DNA from: Roseateles_B sp041906185
Lineage (GTDB): Bacteria > Pseudomonadota > Gammaproteobacteria > Burkholderiales > Burkholderiaceae_C
Assembly: GCA_041906185.1 (NCBI GenBank)
Contig: JAYRJQ010000013.1
Span: 106,957 to 170,956, forward strand
Direction of reading: 5' to 3'
DNA: 64,000 nucleotides
In this document: positions 8,961-19,663 of the stretch, piece after piece
How the letters are laid out: the number at the start of each line of letters is the position of its first letter
How positions within the stretch are numbered: position 1 is the stretch's first letter
Translations under genes and position numbers: made by a program
The notes under the pieces: model-generated
The model's input: only the letters and a program-made list of their open reading frames with translations
Database searches by the model: none
What the model was told of the DNA's origin: nothing

Positions 8961-9371
8961 ATGACCGTGGACGCCGATCCCTCGACCCCACCCCCGCAGC
9001 CCGGCCTGGAGGCGCAGGTGCGCCGCAGCCTCGACCGCGTCCTGGAGAGCCTGCAACTGCGCCTGGCGCTGCTGGGCACCGAGTGGGAGGCCGAGAAGCT
9101 GCGCCTGTTCTCCGGCCTGGCCGGCCTGCTGCTGTGCCTGGTGCTCGGGGCCGTCGGCCTCGGCCTGCTGAGCCTGGCCCTGGTCTGGCTGATGCCGGCG
9201 CCCTGGCAGTGGTGCGTGGCCCTTGCCCTGGCGCTGGCCTATGGCGCCGGCGCTTTCCTGGCCTGGCGCTGGGCCCTGGCGAAGCTGACGGCCCCGAGCG
9301 GGCTCTTCGAGCAGAGCCTCGCGGAGTTGCAGCGGGACCGCGCGCTGCTGCGCGGAGGGCCGGATGCTTGA
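8961..9371 (+). CDS. YqjE/phage-holin-like (Phage_holin_3_6) membrane protein
   Basis: A 136-residue protein. An N-terminal amphipathic stretch (VRRSLDRVLESLQLRLALLGTE) is followed by two adjacent membrane helices at about residues 50-75 and 78-105. The architecture matches the YqjE/PF07332 family found in stationary-phase yqj operons; despite the family name it is not evidence for a prophage. The last 8 nt overlap the next gene, so the two are co-translated. Confidence 0.75.
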   Translation: MTVDADPSTPPPQPGLEAQVRRSLDRVLESLQLRLALLGTEWEAEKLRLFSGLAGLLLCLVLGAVGLGLLSLALVWLMPAPWQWCVALALALAYGAGAFLAWRWALAKLTAPSGLFEQSLAELQRDRALLRGGPDA

Positions 9372-9807
9372 GTCGCGCCAACTGGCCCTGAAGCAGCGCC
9401 AGCTCGAGCTGCGCCTGCGGCAGGCTGAACTGCGAGCGGAGCTCGCCGCCGACGCCGCGCGCCTGCGGCCCGTGCTGGCGGCTGGCGACCTCGGCCTCGG
9501 GGCCTGGCGGCGCTGGCGGGCCTGGACCGAGGCGCCGGCGGGACGATGGACGTCCCTGGGGCTCGGCATGCTGGCCGGGCTGGCGGGCCGCTCGGTCGGC
9601 CGCCGCTGGCGTCGATGGTTGCCGGTGCTCAAGCTGGCCCGCAGCGCCTACGGCCTGTGGCAGGCCTGGCCTCGAGGGGCCTCATCGGCGACAGCAACGA
9701 CGGCCGCAACGCCGTCAGCCTCCTCGGCTGAAGCCCCCATGGAAACGAGTGCGGCCCCGGACGCCACGACCGCGACGCCCGACGAGACCATGCCCCGCCA
9801 GCCTTGA
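9364..9807 (+). CDS. YqjK-like protein
   Basis: A 147-residue protein beginning with a basic, Gln/Arg/Leu-rich helix (LALKQRQLELRLRQAEL), as in YqjK-family proteins. A short hydrophobic segment (LGLGMLAGLAGRSVGRRWRRW) and an Ala/Thr-rich tail follow. It starts inside the end of the upstream YqjE-like gene. Function is unknown; the gene order DUF883, YqjE, YqjK is the conserved context, although the DUF883 member is separated here. Confidence 0.6.
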   Translation: MLESRQLALKQRQLELRLRQAELRAELAADAARLRPVLAAGDLGLGAWRRWRAWTEAPAGRWTSLGLGMLAGLAGRSVGRRWRRWLPVLKLARSAYGLWQAWPRGASSATATTAATPSASSAEAPMETSAAPDATTATPDETMPRQP

Positions 9808-9814
9808 GCCCGCG

Positions 9815-9845
9815 GCGCGCAACGGCGGCAATACCGCCGCGCGTG
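9815..9845. terminator. Possible bidirectional hairpin between convergent genes
   Basis: CGGCGG (9823-9828) and CCGCCG (9834-9839) pair around CAATA, with further GCGCG/CGCG pairing outside. The site lies in the 39-bp gap between the YqjK-like gene and ygiQ, which converge. There is no U-tract. Confidence 0.3.
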
Positions 9846-9846
9846 C

Positions 9847-12348
<2,502 letters not shown>

Positions 12349-12481
12349 CGGGAATTCGAATGCAGGCAACCCGCTATTGTCGTGGGTCAATACCGGATGC
12401 GGTACATGGCCCCATGTCCTGCGGGAGATTCGGGGCGTGAATCTGGCTCGGTCGCCGGCGTTTCAGCGGCGCTTTCCGGCT

Positions 12482-13207
12482 TCAGAGGTCCGGGGTGGCG
12501 ATGTTCAGGCCGTTGTCCGTCGGGCGGCAGATGGCCTGGGTGCCCAGCCGGGCGCGTTCCTCGGGGCTCACGGGCGGCAGCAGCGGGGCGCCGTCCTGGA
12601 TCAGGCTGTTCATGAACACCTCGATGGCGGCCTCGCCCATGGCCATGAGGTCGAAGGCGCTGGGGTCCATGATCCACTGGTGGATCAGCCCGTCCACCAG
12701 GGCCACGAGGGCGATGGCGGCGGCGGCGGTGTCCATCGTGGTGGGCAGCTGGCCGGCCTTCTGGGCGGCCTGGAAGCAGGCCTCGTTCTGGCTGCGCCAG
12801 GCGCGATGGTTGGCCAGCTTGCGGGCATGCAGGACCTGCATCTCGCCGCTGAATTCCACCTTCTTCATCGCGATCTCGAAGACGCGGCGGGTGCGCTCGC
12901 TGTGGCTGCAGGTGTGGAAGACGTTCAGCAGGCCCCAGCGCAGGTCGGCCAGTGTGGGCGGGACGTCCGCGCCCTCGCGGGGCAGCAGGCCCTCCTCGAG
13001 CGGCATGGTGGCGCGGTCCATCATGGCCGTGAAGAGCTCGACCTTGTCCTCGAAGTGCCAGTAGACCGCCCCGCGGGTGACGCCCGCGGCCGTGGCGATG
13101 TCCTGCAGCGAGGTGCGGGACACGCCGCGCTCATGGAAGAGCTGCTCCGCCGCATCGAGCAGGCGATGGCGGGTTTCGAGGGCTTCTTGCTTGGTTTTGC
13201 GGACCAT
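12482..13207 (-). CDS. TetR-family efflux repressor (AcrR/TtgR-like)
   Basis: A 241-residue protein. The N-terminus, RHRLLDAAEQLFHERGVSRT followed by SLQDIATAAGVTRGAVYWHFEDKVELF, is the classic AcrR/TtgR/MexR-type HTH. The C-terminal ligand domain includes VDGLIHQWIMDPSAFDL, as in AcrR. The gene is divergent from the RND efflux genes, and the 243-bp gap carries a palindrome close to the E. coli AcrR operator, so it almost certainly represses the efflux operon and itself. Effectors would be hydrophobic drugs or biocides. Confidence 0.88.
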   Translation of the reverse strand: MVRKTKQEALETRHRLLDAAEQLFHERGVSRTSLQDIATAAGVTRGAVYWHFEDKVELFTAMMDRATMPLEEGLLPREGADVPPTLADLRWGLLNVFHTCSHSERTRRVFEIAMKKVEFSGEMQVLHARKLANHRAWRSQNEACFQAAQKAGQLPTTMDTAAAAIALVALVDGLIHQWIMDPSAFDLMAMGEAAIEVFMNSLIQDGAPLLPPVSPEERARLGTQAICRPTDNGLNIATPDL

Positions 13208-13236
13208 GATGGGCGGATTGTAAATCAGGCTTTGCA

Positions 13237-13260
13237 AACATACATACACGAATGTATGTA
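13237..13260. promoter_or_regulatory. AcrR/TtgR-type operator
   Basis: AACATACATA, 4 nt, then AATGTATGTA: the half-sites agree at 8 of 10 positions (core ACATACAT / ATGTATGT). The published E. coli acrAB operator, as I recall it, has the same TACATACATT-N4-AATGTATGTA form. A TATACT hexamer (13259-13264) overlaps the right edge and may be the -10 of the efflux operon, so repressor binding would occlude it. The site lies 30 bp upstream of the acrR-like start. Confidence 0.8.
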
Positions 13261-13450
13261 TACTGCGCCGCACTGTTGTCGAAGTGGCCCCGCCTTTTTC
13301 GTCGTGGCCATGAGGCTTGATCTGCAGCAAGATGCTGCGGCATGCCGCCTGCCGTGATGGCGCCCGCTGCGCCGTCAGCACTCCTGACAGTTTTGTGTTT
13401 GCTGCCTCCGACACTGGGGGCTGTGATTGCCCCAGAAAGGACTGCCCGTG

Positions 13451-14722
13451 ATGTCCCATAACAAGACGGCCGCCGTGACGGCCTCCCATTTGTCGATTTC
13501 CCCCGGGGCGCGTGCCCTGTACCTGCTGCCCCTCGCGGTGGCGCTCGCGGCGGCCCTGGTGGGCTGCGGCGGCGGCCAGGCGGGCGCCCAGGGTGGGCCC
13601 GGCGGCATGCCGCCCCCGCAGGTCGGCGTGATCAAGGCCGAGCCGCAGGCGGTGACGCTGCAGGTCGAGCTGCCCGGCCGTGTCGAGGCCATTCGCACCG
13701 CCCAGGTCCGGGCCCGCGTCAATGGCGTGGTGCTCAAGCGCCTGTTCACCGAGGGCGCCCTCGTGAAGGAAGGCCAGTCGCTGTTCCAGATCGACCCCGC
13801 GCCCTATCAGGCCGCCCTGGACAGCGCCACCGCGCAGCTCGCCAAGGCCCAGGCCAACGTCAGCCAGGCGGCGGCCCAGGCCGAGCGCAACAAGCCGCTG
13901 GTCGAGGCCAAGGCCATCAGCCAGCAGGAATACCTGAGCTCGGTCGCCGCGGCCAAGGCCGCCGAGGCCGATGTCGCTGCCGCCAAGGCCGCCGTGCAGA
14001 CCGCCCGCCTGAACCTGGACTACGCCAGCGTGCGCGCCCCCATCTCGGGTCGCATCGGCCGTGCGCTCGTGACGGAAGGCGCGCTGGTGAGCGCTGCCGA
14101 GGCCACGCAGCTGGCCCTGATCCAGCAGACCGACAAGGTCTACGTCAACTTCACCCAGAGCGCCAATGAGGTGCAGGGCCTGCGCCGCGCGCTCGCGACC
14201 GGCCAGCTGCGCGCCGCGGGCAAGGACGGCGCCGCCGCCCAGGTCCGTGCCGTGCTGGATGACGGCACCGAGTCCGCCAAGCCCGGCAAGCTGCTGTTCA
14301 CGGACCTGAGCGTCGACCCGACCTCCGGCCAGGTACTGCTGCGCGCCGAGATGCCCAACGAGCAGGGCCAGCTCCTGCCCGGTCAGTACGTGCGCGTGCG
14401 CCTCGCCCAGGGCGAGATGCCGGCCGGCATGCTGGTGCCCCAGCAGGGCGTCAAGCGTGGCACGCAGGGCGACACCGTCATGGTCGTGGGCGAGGGCAAC
14501 AAGCCCGAGAACCGCCCCGTCAAGCTCGGCGGCGCCCAGGGCAGCAGCTGGGTGGTGCTCGACGGCCTGAAGCCGGGCGAGCAGGTCATCGTCGACGGCT
14601 TCCAGAAGATGTTCGTGCCGGGCGCGCCCGTGTCGCCGGTGCCCTGGGCGCCGAGCGGTGCCGCCTCGGCCCCTGCTGCCGCGGCAGCGCCGGCCTCGTC
14701 GGCTTCCGCTGCGGCCCACTGA
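13451..14722 (+). CDS. RND efflux periplasmic adaptor (AcrA/MexA family) lipoprotein
   Basis: A 423-residue protein. The signal peptide ends at lipobox Cys39 (ALVGC). A lipoyl/barrel-sandwich half-motif (VELPGRVEAIRTAQVRARVNG), a long helical hairpin (residues about 110-190), and beta-barrel and membrane-proximal domains follow. The protein bridges the inner-membrane pump and the outer-membrane channel. ATG 13451 follows an AAAGGA site. It is followed after 15 bp by the RND pump, so the operon is acrA-acrB-OMF. Confidence 0.93.
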   Translation: MSHNKTAAVTASHLSISPGARALYLLPLAVALAAALVGCGGGQAGAQGGPGGMPPPQVGVIKAEPQAVTLQVELPGRVEAIRTAQVRARVNGVVLKRLFTEGALVKEGQSLFQIDPAPYQAALDSATAQLAKAQANVSQAAAQAERNKPLVEAKAISQQEYLSSVAAAKAAEADVAAAKAAVQTARLNLDYASVRAPISGRIGRALVTEGALVSAAEATQLALIQQTDKVYVNFTQSANEVQGLRRALATGQLRAAGKDGAAAQVRAVLDDGTESAKPGKLLFTDLSVDPTSGQVLLRAEMPNEQGQLLPGQYVRVRLAQGEMPAGMLVPQQGVKRGTQGDTVMVVGEGNKPENRPVKLGGAQGSSWVVLDGLKPGEQVIVDGFQKMFVPGAPVSPVPWAPSGAASAPAAAAAPASSASAAAH

Positions 14723-14737
14723 TCCCAAGGAGAAGGC

Positions 14738-17700
14738 ATGTCACGCTTCTTCATCGACCGGCCGATCTTTGCCTGGGTGATCGCACTGTTCATCCTGGTG
14801 TTCGGCGCGGTGTCCATCACCAAGCTGCCGGTGGCGCAGTACCCCACGGTGGCGCCGCCCTCCCTGGTGGTCAGCGCCGCCTATCCCGGCGCCTCCGCCC
14901 AGACCCTGGACGAAAGCGTCATCTCCGTGCTGGAGCAGGAGCTCAACGGCTCGCCCAACCTGGCCTACATCGAGTCCGTCTCGCAGGCCAACGGCACCGG
15001 CGCCATCACGGTGACCTTCGAGCCCGGCACCAACATCGACCTCGCGCAGGTCGAGGTGCAGAACCGGCTCTCGCGCGCCACCCCGCGCCTGCCCACCTCG
15101 GTGGTGCAGCAGGGCGTGCGCGTGGACAAGGCCCGCAACAACTTCCTGCTCTTCGTCACGCTGTCCAGCAAGAACGGCAGCATGGACCCGATCGCGCTGG
15201 GTGACTACGCCTCGCGCTCGATCATCCCCGAGCTGCAGCGCCTGCCCGGCATCGGCCAGGCCCAGCTGTTCGGCACCGAGCGGGCCATGCGCATCTGGCT
15301 GGATCCGGCCAAGCTGCAGTCCTTCAACATCAGCCCCGCCGAGGTCAATGCCGCCATCCGCGCGCAGAACGCCCTGGTGCCGGCCGGCTCGATCGGCGAG
15401 CTGCCCAACCTCAGCACGCAGACCATGTCCGCCACCGTGGTGGTCAAGGGCCAGCTGGAGTCGGTGGAGCAGTTCAAGTCCATCGTGCTGCGCGCCAGCG
15501 CCGACGGCTCGACCGTGCGCCTGAAGGACGTCGCCCGCGTGGAGCTGGGCGGGCAGGGCTACGGCTCCTACTCGCGCCTGAACGGCAAGCCCAGCACCGG
15601 CATCGGCATCCAGCTCTCGCCCAGCGGCAACGCGCTTGCCTCCGCGCAGGCCGTCAAGGACCGCATGGTCGAGCTGCAGCGCTTCTTCCCCGAAGGCGTG
15701 GTCTACGAGATCCCCTACGACTCCTCGAAGTTCGTGAAGATCTCCATCGAGCAGGTCGTCGAGACGCTGATCGAGGCCATCGTGCTGGTGTTCCTGGTGA
15801 TGTTCCTGTTCCTGCAGAACTGGCGCTACACCCTCATCCCGACCATCGTCGTGCCGATCGCCCTGCTGGGCACCTTCGCGATCATGTTGTGGATGGGCTT
15901 CTCGATCAACGTGCTGACGCTGTTCGGCATGGTGCTCGCCATCGGCATCCTGGTCGATGACGCCATCGTGGTGGTCGAGAACGTCGAGCGCATCATGAAC
16001 GAGGAAGGGCGCTCGCCGCTGGAGGCCACGAAGAAGGCCATGGGCCAGATCTCCGGCGCCATCATCGGCATCACCGTGGTGCTGGTCTCGGTCTTCGTGC
16101 CGATGGCCTTCTTCTCAGGCTCCGTGGGCAACATCTACCGCCAGTTCTCGCTGGCGATGGTGGCGTCCATGCTGCTGTCGGCCTTCATGGCACTGAGCCT
16201 GACGCCCGCGCTGTGCGCCACGCTGCTGCGCCCCGTCAAGCAGGGCGAGGCGCATTCGAAGAGCGGCTTCTTCGGCTGGTTCAACCGCGGCTTCTCGGCC
16301 ACGGCCAAGGGCTACGAGAGCTGGGTGGGCAAGCTGCTCAAGCGCAGCGGCCGCATGCTGATCGCCTACGTGGCCGTCATCGCCGCGGTGGGCTGGGTGT
16401 ATGTGCGCATGCCCACCTCCTTCCTGCCCAACGAAGACCAGGGCTACCTGATCGTCAATGTGCAGCTGCCCCCGGGTGCCACGGCCAATCGCACCGAGGC
16501 CGCCGTGAAGCAGGTCGAGGACTTCATGCTCAAGCAGCCCGAGGTGCAGAACACCGTGGGCGTGATCGGCTTCTCCTTCTCGGGTCAGGGCCAGAACGCC
16601 GCGCTGGTGTTCGTGCCGCTCAAGCCGTGGGAGGAACGCAAGGGCCCGCAGCACAGCGCGCAGGCCGTCGCCGGCCGGGCGTTCGGCGCCTTCATGGCTG
16701 TGCGTGACGCCTTCATCTTCCCGCTCTCGCCCCCGCCCATCCCCGAGCTGGGCACGGCCACCGGCTTCGCCCTGCGCCTGCAGGACCGCGGCGGCCTGGG
16801 CCATGAGGCGCTGCTGAACGCCCGCAACCAGCTGATGGGCATGGCCAGCAAGAGCAAGATCATCACGGGCATGCGCCCGGACGGTCTGGAAGACGCGCCG
16901 CAGCTGCAGCTCGACATCGACCGCGACAAGGCCAACGCCCTGGGCGTGAGCTTCGACAACCTGGGCACCGTCATCGGCACCCAGCTCGGTTCGGCCTATG
17001 TGAACGACTTCCCGAGCAACGGCCGCCTGCAGCGTGTCGTGGTGCAGGCCGAGGCGGCGGCGCGCATGCAACCGGATGACCTGCTGCGCCTGAACGTGGT
17101 CAACAACAAGGGCCAGAGCGTGCCGCTGTCCAGCTTCGCGAGCACCAAGTGGATCACGGGCCAGATGCAGGCCGTGCGCTACAACGGCTATCCCGCGATG
17201 CGCCTGGCCGGTGATGCGGCCCCGGGTGCCTCGACCGGCGCGGCCATGGCCGAGCTGGAGAAGATGGTGGCGCAGCTGCCGCCGGGCATCGGCTACGAGT
17301 GGACGGGCATGTCCCGCGAGGAGAAGCTCTCCGGCTCGCAGGCGACCGTGCTGCTGGTGTTCTCGCTGCTGGCCGTGTTCCTGTGCCTGGCCGCGCTGTA
17401 CGAGAGCTGGTCGATCCCCTTCGCCGTGCTGCTGGTGGTGCCCCTGGGCCTGCTGGGCGCGCTGCTGGGGGCGACGATGCGCGGCATGCCCAACGACGTC
17501 TTCTTCAAGGTGGGCCTGATCACCATCATCGGCCTGTCCGCGAAGAACGCCATCCTGATCATCGAGTTCGCGAAGGATCTGCAGGCCGAAGGCCGCGGCC
17601 TGGTCGAGGCCATCCTCGAGGCCTGCCACCTGCGCTTCCGCCCGATCATCATGACCTCCATGGCCTTCATCCTGGGCGTGCTGCCCCTGGTGTTCGCCAG

Positions 17701-17896
17701 CGGCGCCGGTTCCGCCAGCCAGCGGGCCATCGGCACGGGCGTGATGTCCGGGATGATCTCGGCCACGGTGCTCGCGGTGCTCTTCGTGCCGGTGTTCTTC
17801 CTGGTCGTGCGCAAGCTGGTCAAGCCGAGCGAGCGACAGAAGGCCTTTGATGCACAACATGCCCATGGCATCGGTCATGCTGCCGAAGGGCATTAA
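14738..17896 (+). CDS. RND multidrug efflux transporter (AcrB/MexB, HAE1 family)
   Basis: A 1052-residue inner-membrane proton/drug antiporter of full length for HAE1 pumps. It starts SRFFIDRPIFAWVIALFIL and has the TM4 motif GILVDDAIVVVENVERI with Asp407-Asp408 at the same positions as the proton-relay aspartates of AcrB. TM10-12 segments (GLSAKNAILIIEFAKDL; RPIIMTSMAFILGVLPLV) are intact. AAGGAG precedes ATG 14738. The likely role is multidrug export together with the flanking adaptor and channel. Confidence 0.97.
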   Translation: MSRFFIDRPIFAWVIALFILVFGAVSITKLPVAQYPTVAPPSLVVSAAYPGASAQTLDESVISVLEQELNGSPNLAYIESVSQANGTGAITVTFEPGTNIDLAQVEVQNRLSRATPRLPTSVVQQGVRVDKARNNFLLFVTLSSKNGSMDPIALGDYASRSIIPELQRLPGIGQAQLFGTERAMRIWLDPAKLQSFNISPAEVNAAIRAQNALVPAGSIGELPNLSTQTMSATVVVKGQLESVEQFKSIVLRASADGSTVRLKDVARVELGGQGYGSYSRLNGKPSTGIGIQLSPSGNALASAQAVKDRMVELQRFFPEGVVYEIPYDSSKFVKISIEQVVETLIEAIVLVFLVMFLFLQNWRYTLIPTIVVPIALLGTFAIMLWMGFSINVLTLFGMVLAIGILVDDAIVVVENVERIMNEEGRSPLEATKKAMGQISGAIIGITVVLVSVFVPMAFFSGSVGNIYRQFSLAMVASMLLSAFMALSLTPALCATLLRPVKQGEAHSKSGFFGWFNRGFSATAKGYESWVGKLLKRSGRMLIAYVAVIAAVGWVYVRMPTSFLPNEDQGYLIVNVQLPPGATANRTEAAVKQVEDFMLKQPEVQNTVGVIGFSFSGQGQNAALVFVPLKPWEERKGPQHSAQAVAGRAFGAFMAVRDAFIFPLSPPPIPELGTATGFALRLQDRGGLGHEALLNARNQLMGMASKSKIITGMRPDGLEDAPQLQLDIDRDKANALGVSFDNLGTVIGTQLGSAYVNDFPSNGRLQRVVVQAEAAARMQPDDLLRLNVVNNKGQSVPLSSFASTKWITGQMQAVRYNGYPAMRLAGDAAPGASTGAAMAELEKMVAQLPPGIGYEWTGMSREEKLSGSQATVLLVFSLLAVFLCLAALYESWSIPFAVLLVVPLGLLGALLGATMRGMPNDVFFKVGLITIIGLSAKNAILIIEFAKDLQAEGRGLVEAILEACHLRFRPIIMTSMAFILGVLPLVFASGAGSASQRAIGTGVMSGMISATVLAVLFVPVFFLVVRKLVKPSERQKAFDAQHAHGIGHAAEGH

Positions 17897-17900
17897 CAGT

Positions 17901-17938
17901 CCACCCCCTACCGGCTTCGCCGGCCCCCTCGAGGGGGC
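17901..17938 (+). repeat. Intergenic structured repeat, copy 1
   Basis: This 38-nt element begins CCACCCCCTA, then has stem CCGGC-TTC-GCCGG, then CCCCCTCGAGGGGG. It lies in the 124-bp gap between the RND pump and the outer-membrane factor. A second copy in opposite orientation is at 22443-22480, with the same outer blocks but a different, still self-complementary, inner stem. A related half (GGCCCGGCAAAGCCGG) follows at about 17949-17964. Confidence 0.7.
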
Positions 17939-18020
17939 GCGCTCGACGGCCCGGCAAAGCCGGATCCGCGAGCGCCGCTTGGGGAATGAGACGAGTTGCG
18001 CGAGCAACGGAGCAAGCGAT

Positions 18021-19418
18021 ATGAATCAGACACATGTTTCTCGACTGCGCCTCGGCCTCAGCGTCGTGGCCCTGGCCGCGCTGACGGCCTGCGTGAACCT
18101 CGCGCCCCAGCATGAACGCCCGGCGCTGCCGGTGGCGGAGCAGCTGGGCGCGGCAGGCGCGCAAGACCTGACCCTGCCGGCCTGGCGGGACTTCTATGCC
18201 GATGCCCGCCTGCAGTCGCTGGTGGACATCGCCCTGCGCAACAACCGCGACCTGCGCGTGGCGCTGCGCAGCGTGGACCAGGCCGCTGCGCTGGCCCGCG
18301 TCAGCGACGCGAACCGCTGGCCCACCGTGGCCGCCGGCTTCACGAGCAGCCGCGTGCCCAACGCCAAGGACGACACCATCACCGCCAACTACCAGGCGGG
18401 CCTGCAGGTGACGGCCTACGAGCTGGACCTGTGGGGCAAGCTGCGCAACCAGAGCGACGCCGCCCAGGCGCGCTACCTGGCGAGCGAGGACGGTGCCCGC
18501 GCCGCCCAGCTGAGCCTGATCGCCGGTGTGGCCTCGGCCCACTACGCGCTGCAGGTGGACGATGCGCTGCTCGACTACGCCCGCAAGACGCTGGCCAGCC
18601 GCGAGGACAGCCATCGCCTGACGCGCCTGCGCTTCGACCAGGGCGCGGCCTCGAGCCTGGAACTGCAGGGCGCCATCTCGGCGCTGGAGGCGGCCCGCGC
18701 GGCCGTCGCGCAAGCCCAGCGCCAGCGCAGCCAGGACGAGAACGCCCTCGTGCTGCTGCTCGGCCAGCCCCTGCCGCAGGACCTGCCGGCCGGCGCGCCG
18801 TTGGCCAGCCAGGCGCTGGCGCCGCTTGCGGCCGGCCTGAAGTCCAGCGTGCTGCTGGAGCGTCCGGACGTGCGCCAGGCCGAGGCCCAGCTGGTGGCGG
18901 CGGAGGCCAATGTGGGCGCCGCGCGCGCCGCGTTCTTCCCCAGCATCACGCTGAGCACGAGCATCGGCAGCGCCAGCTCCGAGCTGTCTGGCCTGTTCAA
19001 GAACACGGCCTGGAGCTTCGCCAGCCAGGCGCTGATGCCGATCTTCGACGCCGGCCGCAACAGCGCGAACCTCAAGGCGACGCAGGCCGCCCGCGAGATC
19101 GCGGTGGCGCAGTACGAGAAGGCCATCCAGCAGGCCTTCCGTGAAGTGGCCGATGCGCTGAGCGCCCGCGGCACGCTGACCGAGCAACTGCGCGCCCAGG
19201 AAGCGCAGGCCGCCGCGGAGGCCGAGCGCCTGCGCCTGGTCGAGCTGCGTTTCGCCAACGGTGCCTCGAGCAGCCTTGAGCTGCTGGATGCGCAGCGTGC
19301 GAGCTTCGCCGCACAGCAGGCTGCGCTGCAGGTGCGCCTGGCGGCGCTGCAGTCGGGCGTGCAGCTGTACAAGACATTGGGCGGTGGTGCCGCGGCCGAG
19401 CTGCGCGCACAGCGCTGA
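18021..19418 (+). CDS. RND efflux outer-membrane factor (NodT/OprM family) lipoprotein
   Basis: A 465-residue protein. Lipobox LTAC has Cys24. Two repeated halves of the OEP family are visible: LPAWRDFYADARLQSLVDIALRNNRDLRVAL, and later SSVLLERPDVRQAEAQLVAAEANVGAARAAFFPSITL in the second half. The protein forms the trimeric outer-membrane channel of the tripartite pump. ATG 18021 follows GGAG; the frame is open further upstream, but that extension runs through the repeat-containing spacer. It is the third gene of the efflux operon, and a terminator follows. Confidence 0.94.
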   Translation: MNQTHVSRLRLGLSVVALAALTACVNLAPQHERPALPVAEQLGAAGAQDLTLPAWRDFYADARLQSLVDIALRNNRDLRVALRSVDQAAALARVSDANRWPTVAAGFTSSRVPNAKDDTITANYQAGLQVTAYELDLWGKLRNQSDAAQARYLASEDGARAAQLSLIAGVASAHYALQVDDALLDYARKTLASREDSHRLTRLRFDQGAASSLELQGAISALEAARAAVAQAQRQRSQDENALVLLLGQPLPQDLPAGAPLASQALAPLAAGLKSSVLLERPDVRQAEAQLVAAEANVGAARAAFFPSITLSTSIGSASSELSGLFKNTAWSFASQALMPIFDAGRNSANLKATQAAREIAVAQYEKAIQQAFREVADALSARGTLTEQLRAQEAQAAAEAERLRLVELRFANGASSSLELLDAQRASFAAQQAALQVRLAALQSGVQLYKTLGGGAAAELRAQR

Positions 19419-19467
19419 CGGCGACCCTGCCCCCCGGCGCGAGCCGGGCATGACAGGACCATGACGG

Positions 19468-19496
19468 GGGGCAGGCCAGGCGGTCTGCCCCTTTTT
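19468..19496 (+). terminator. Rho-independent terminator of the efflux operon
   Basis: GGGGCAG (19468-19474) pairs with CTGCCCC (19485-19491), followed directly by TTTTT. It lies 50 bp after the outer-membrane factor stop codon and isolates the efflux operon from the graspetide locus. Confidence 0.8.
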
Positions 19497-19559
19497 CATG
19501 TCCGCGCCATGGCTGGGCGATCCTCGCCTCATATCGGGGTTGGCACTGAGGAATAACGG

Positions 19560-19588
19560 TTATCAAGGACGGCATGGCCTTCTATGAT
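19560..19588 (+). promoter_or_regulatory. Predicted sigma-70 promoter of the graspetide operon
   Basis: TTATCA (-35, 4 of 6) and TATGAT (-10, 5 of 6) are separated by exactly 17 bp, about 75 bp before the precursor start. This is the best promoter-like pair between the upstream terminator and the precursor gene. A TGGCAC at 19541 resembles a sigma-54 -24 element but lacks the -12 GC. Confidence 0.4.
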
Positions 19589-19663
19589 GCGCAGCGGCTG
19601 CCACGCCGGGATCGGGAGGTCCTGTGGCGGCTGCTGAATCAGCAACCGATGGAGGAATGACCC

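Noticed and set aside
8961..9371. Holin-family protein as evidence of prophage
   Set aside because: The family name covers chromosomal YqjE proteins; the neighbours are YqjK and DUF883, and there are no phage genes.
19540..19555. Sigma-54-like element TTGGCAC before the graspetide operon
   Set aside because: The -24 half fits but the required GC at -12 is missing (TA at that place).
19574..19660. A 28-codon open frame (starts AFYDAQRLPRRD) with AAGGA upstream, ending 3 nt before the graspetide precursor ATG
   Set aside because: It overlaps the predicted -10 element, has no core or leader motif, and its Shine-Dalgarno spacing is short. It might be a leader peptide, but nothing supports it beyond position.
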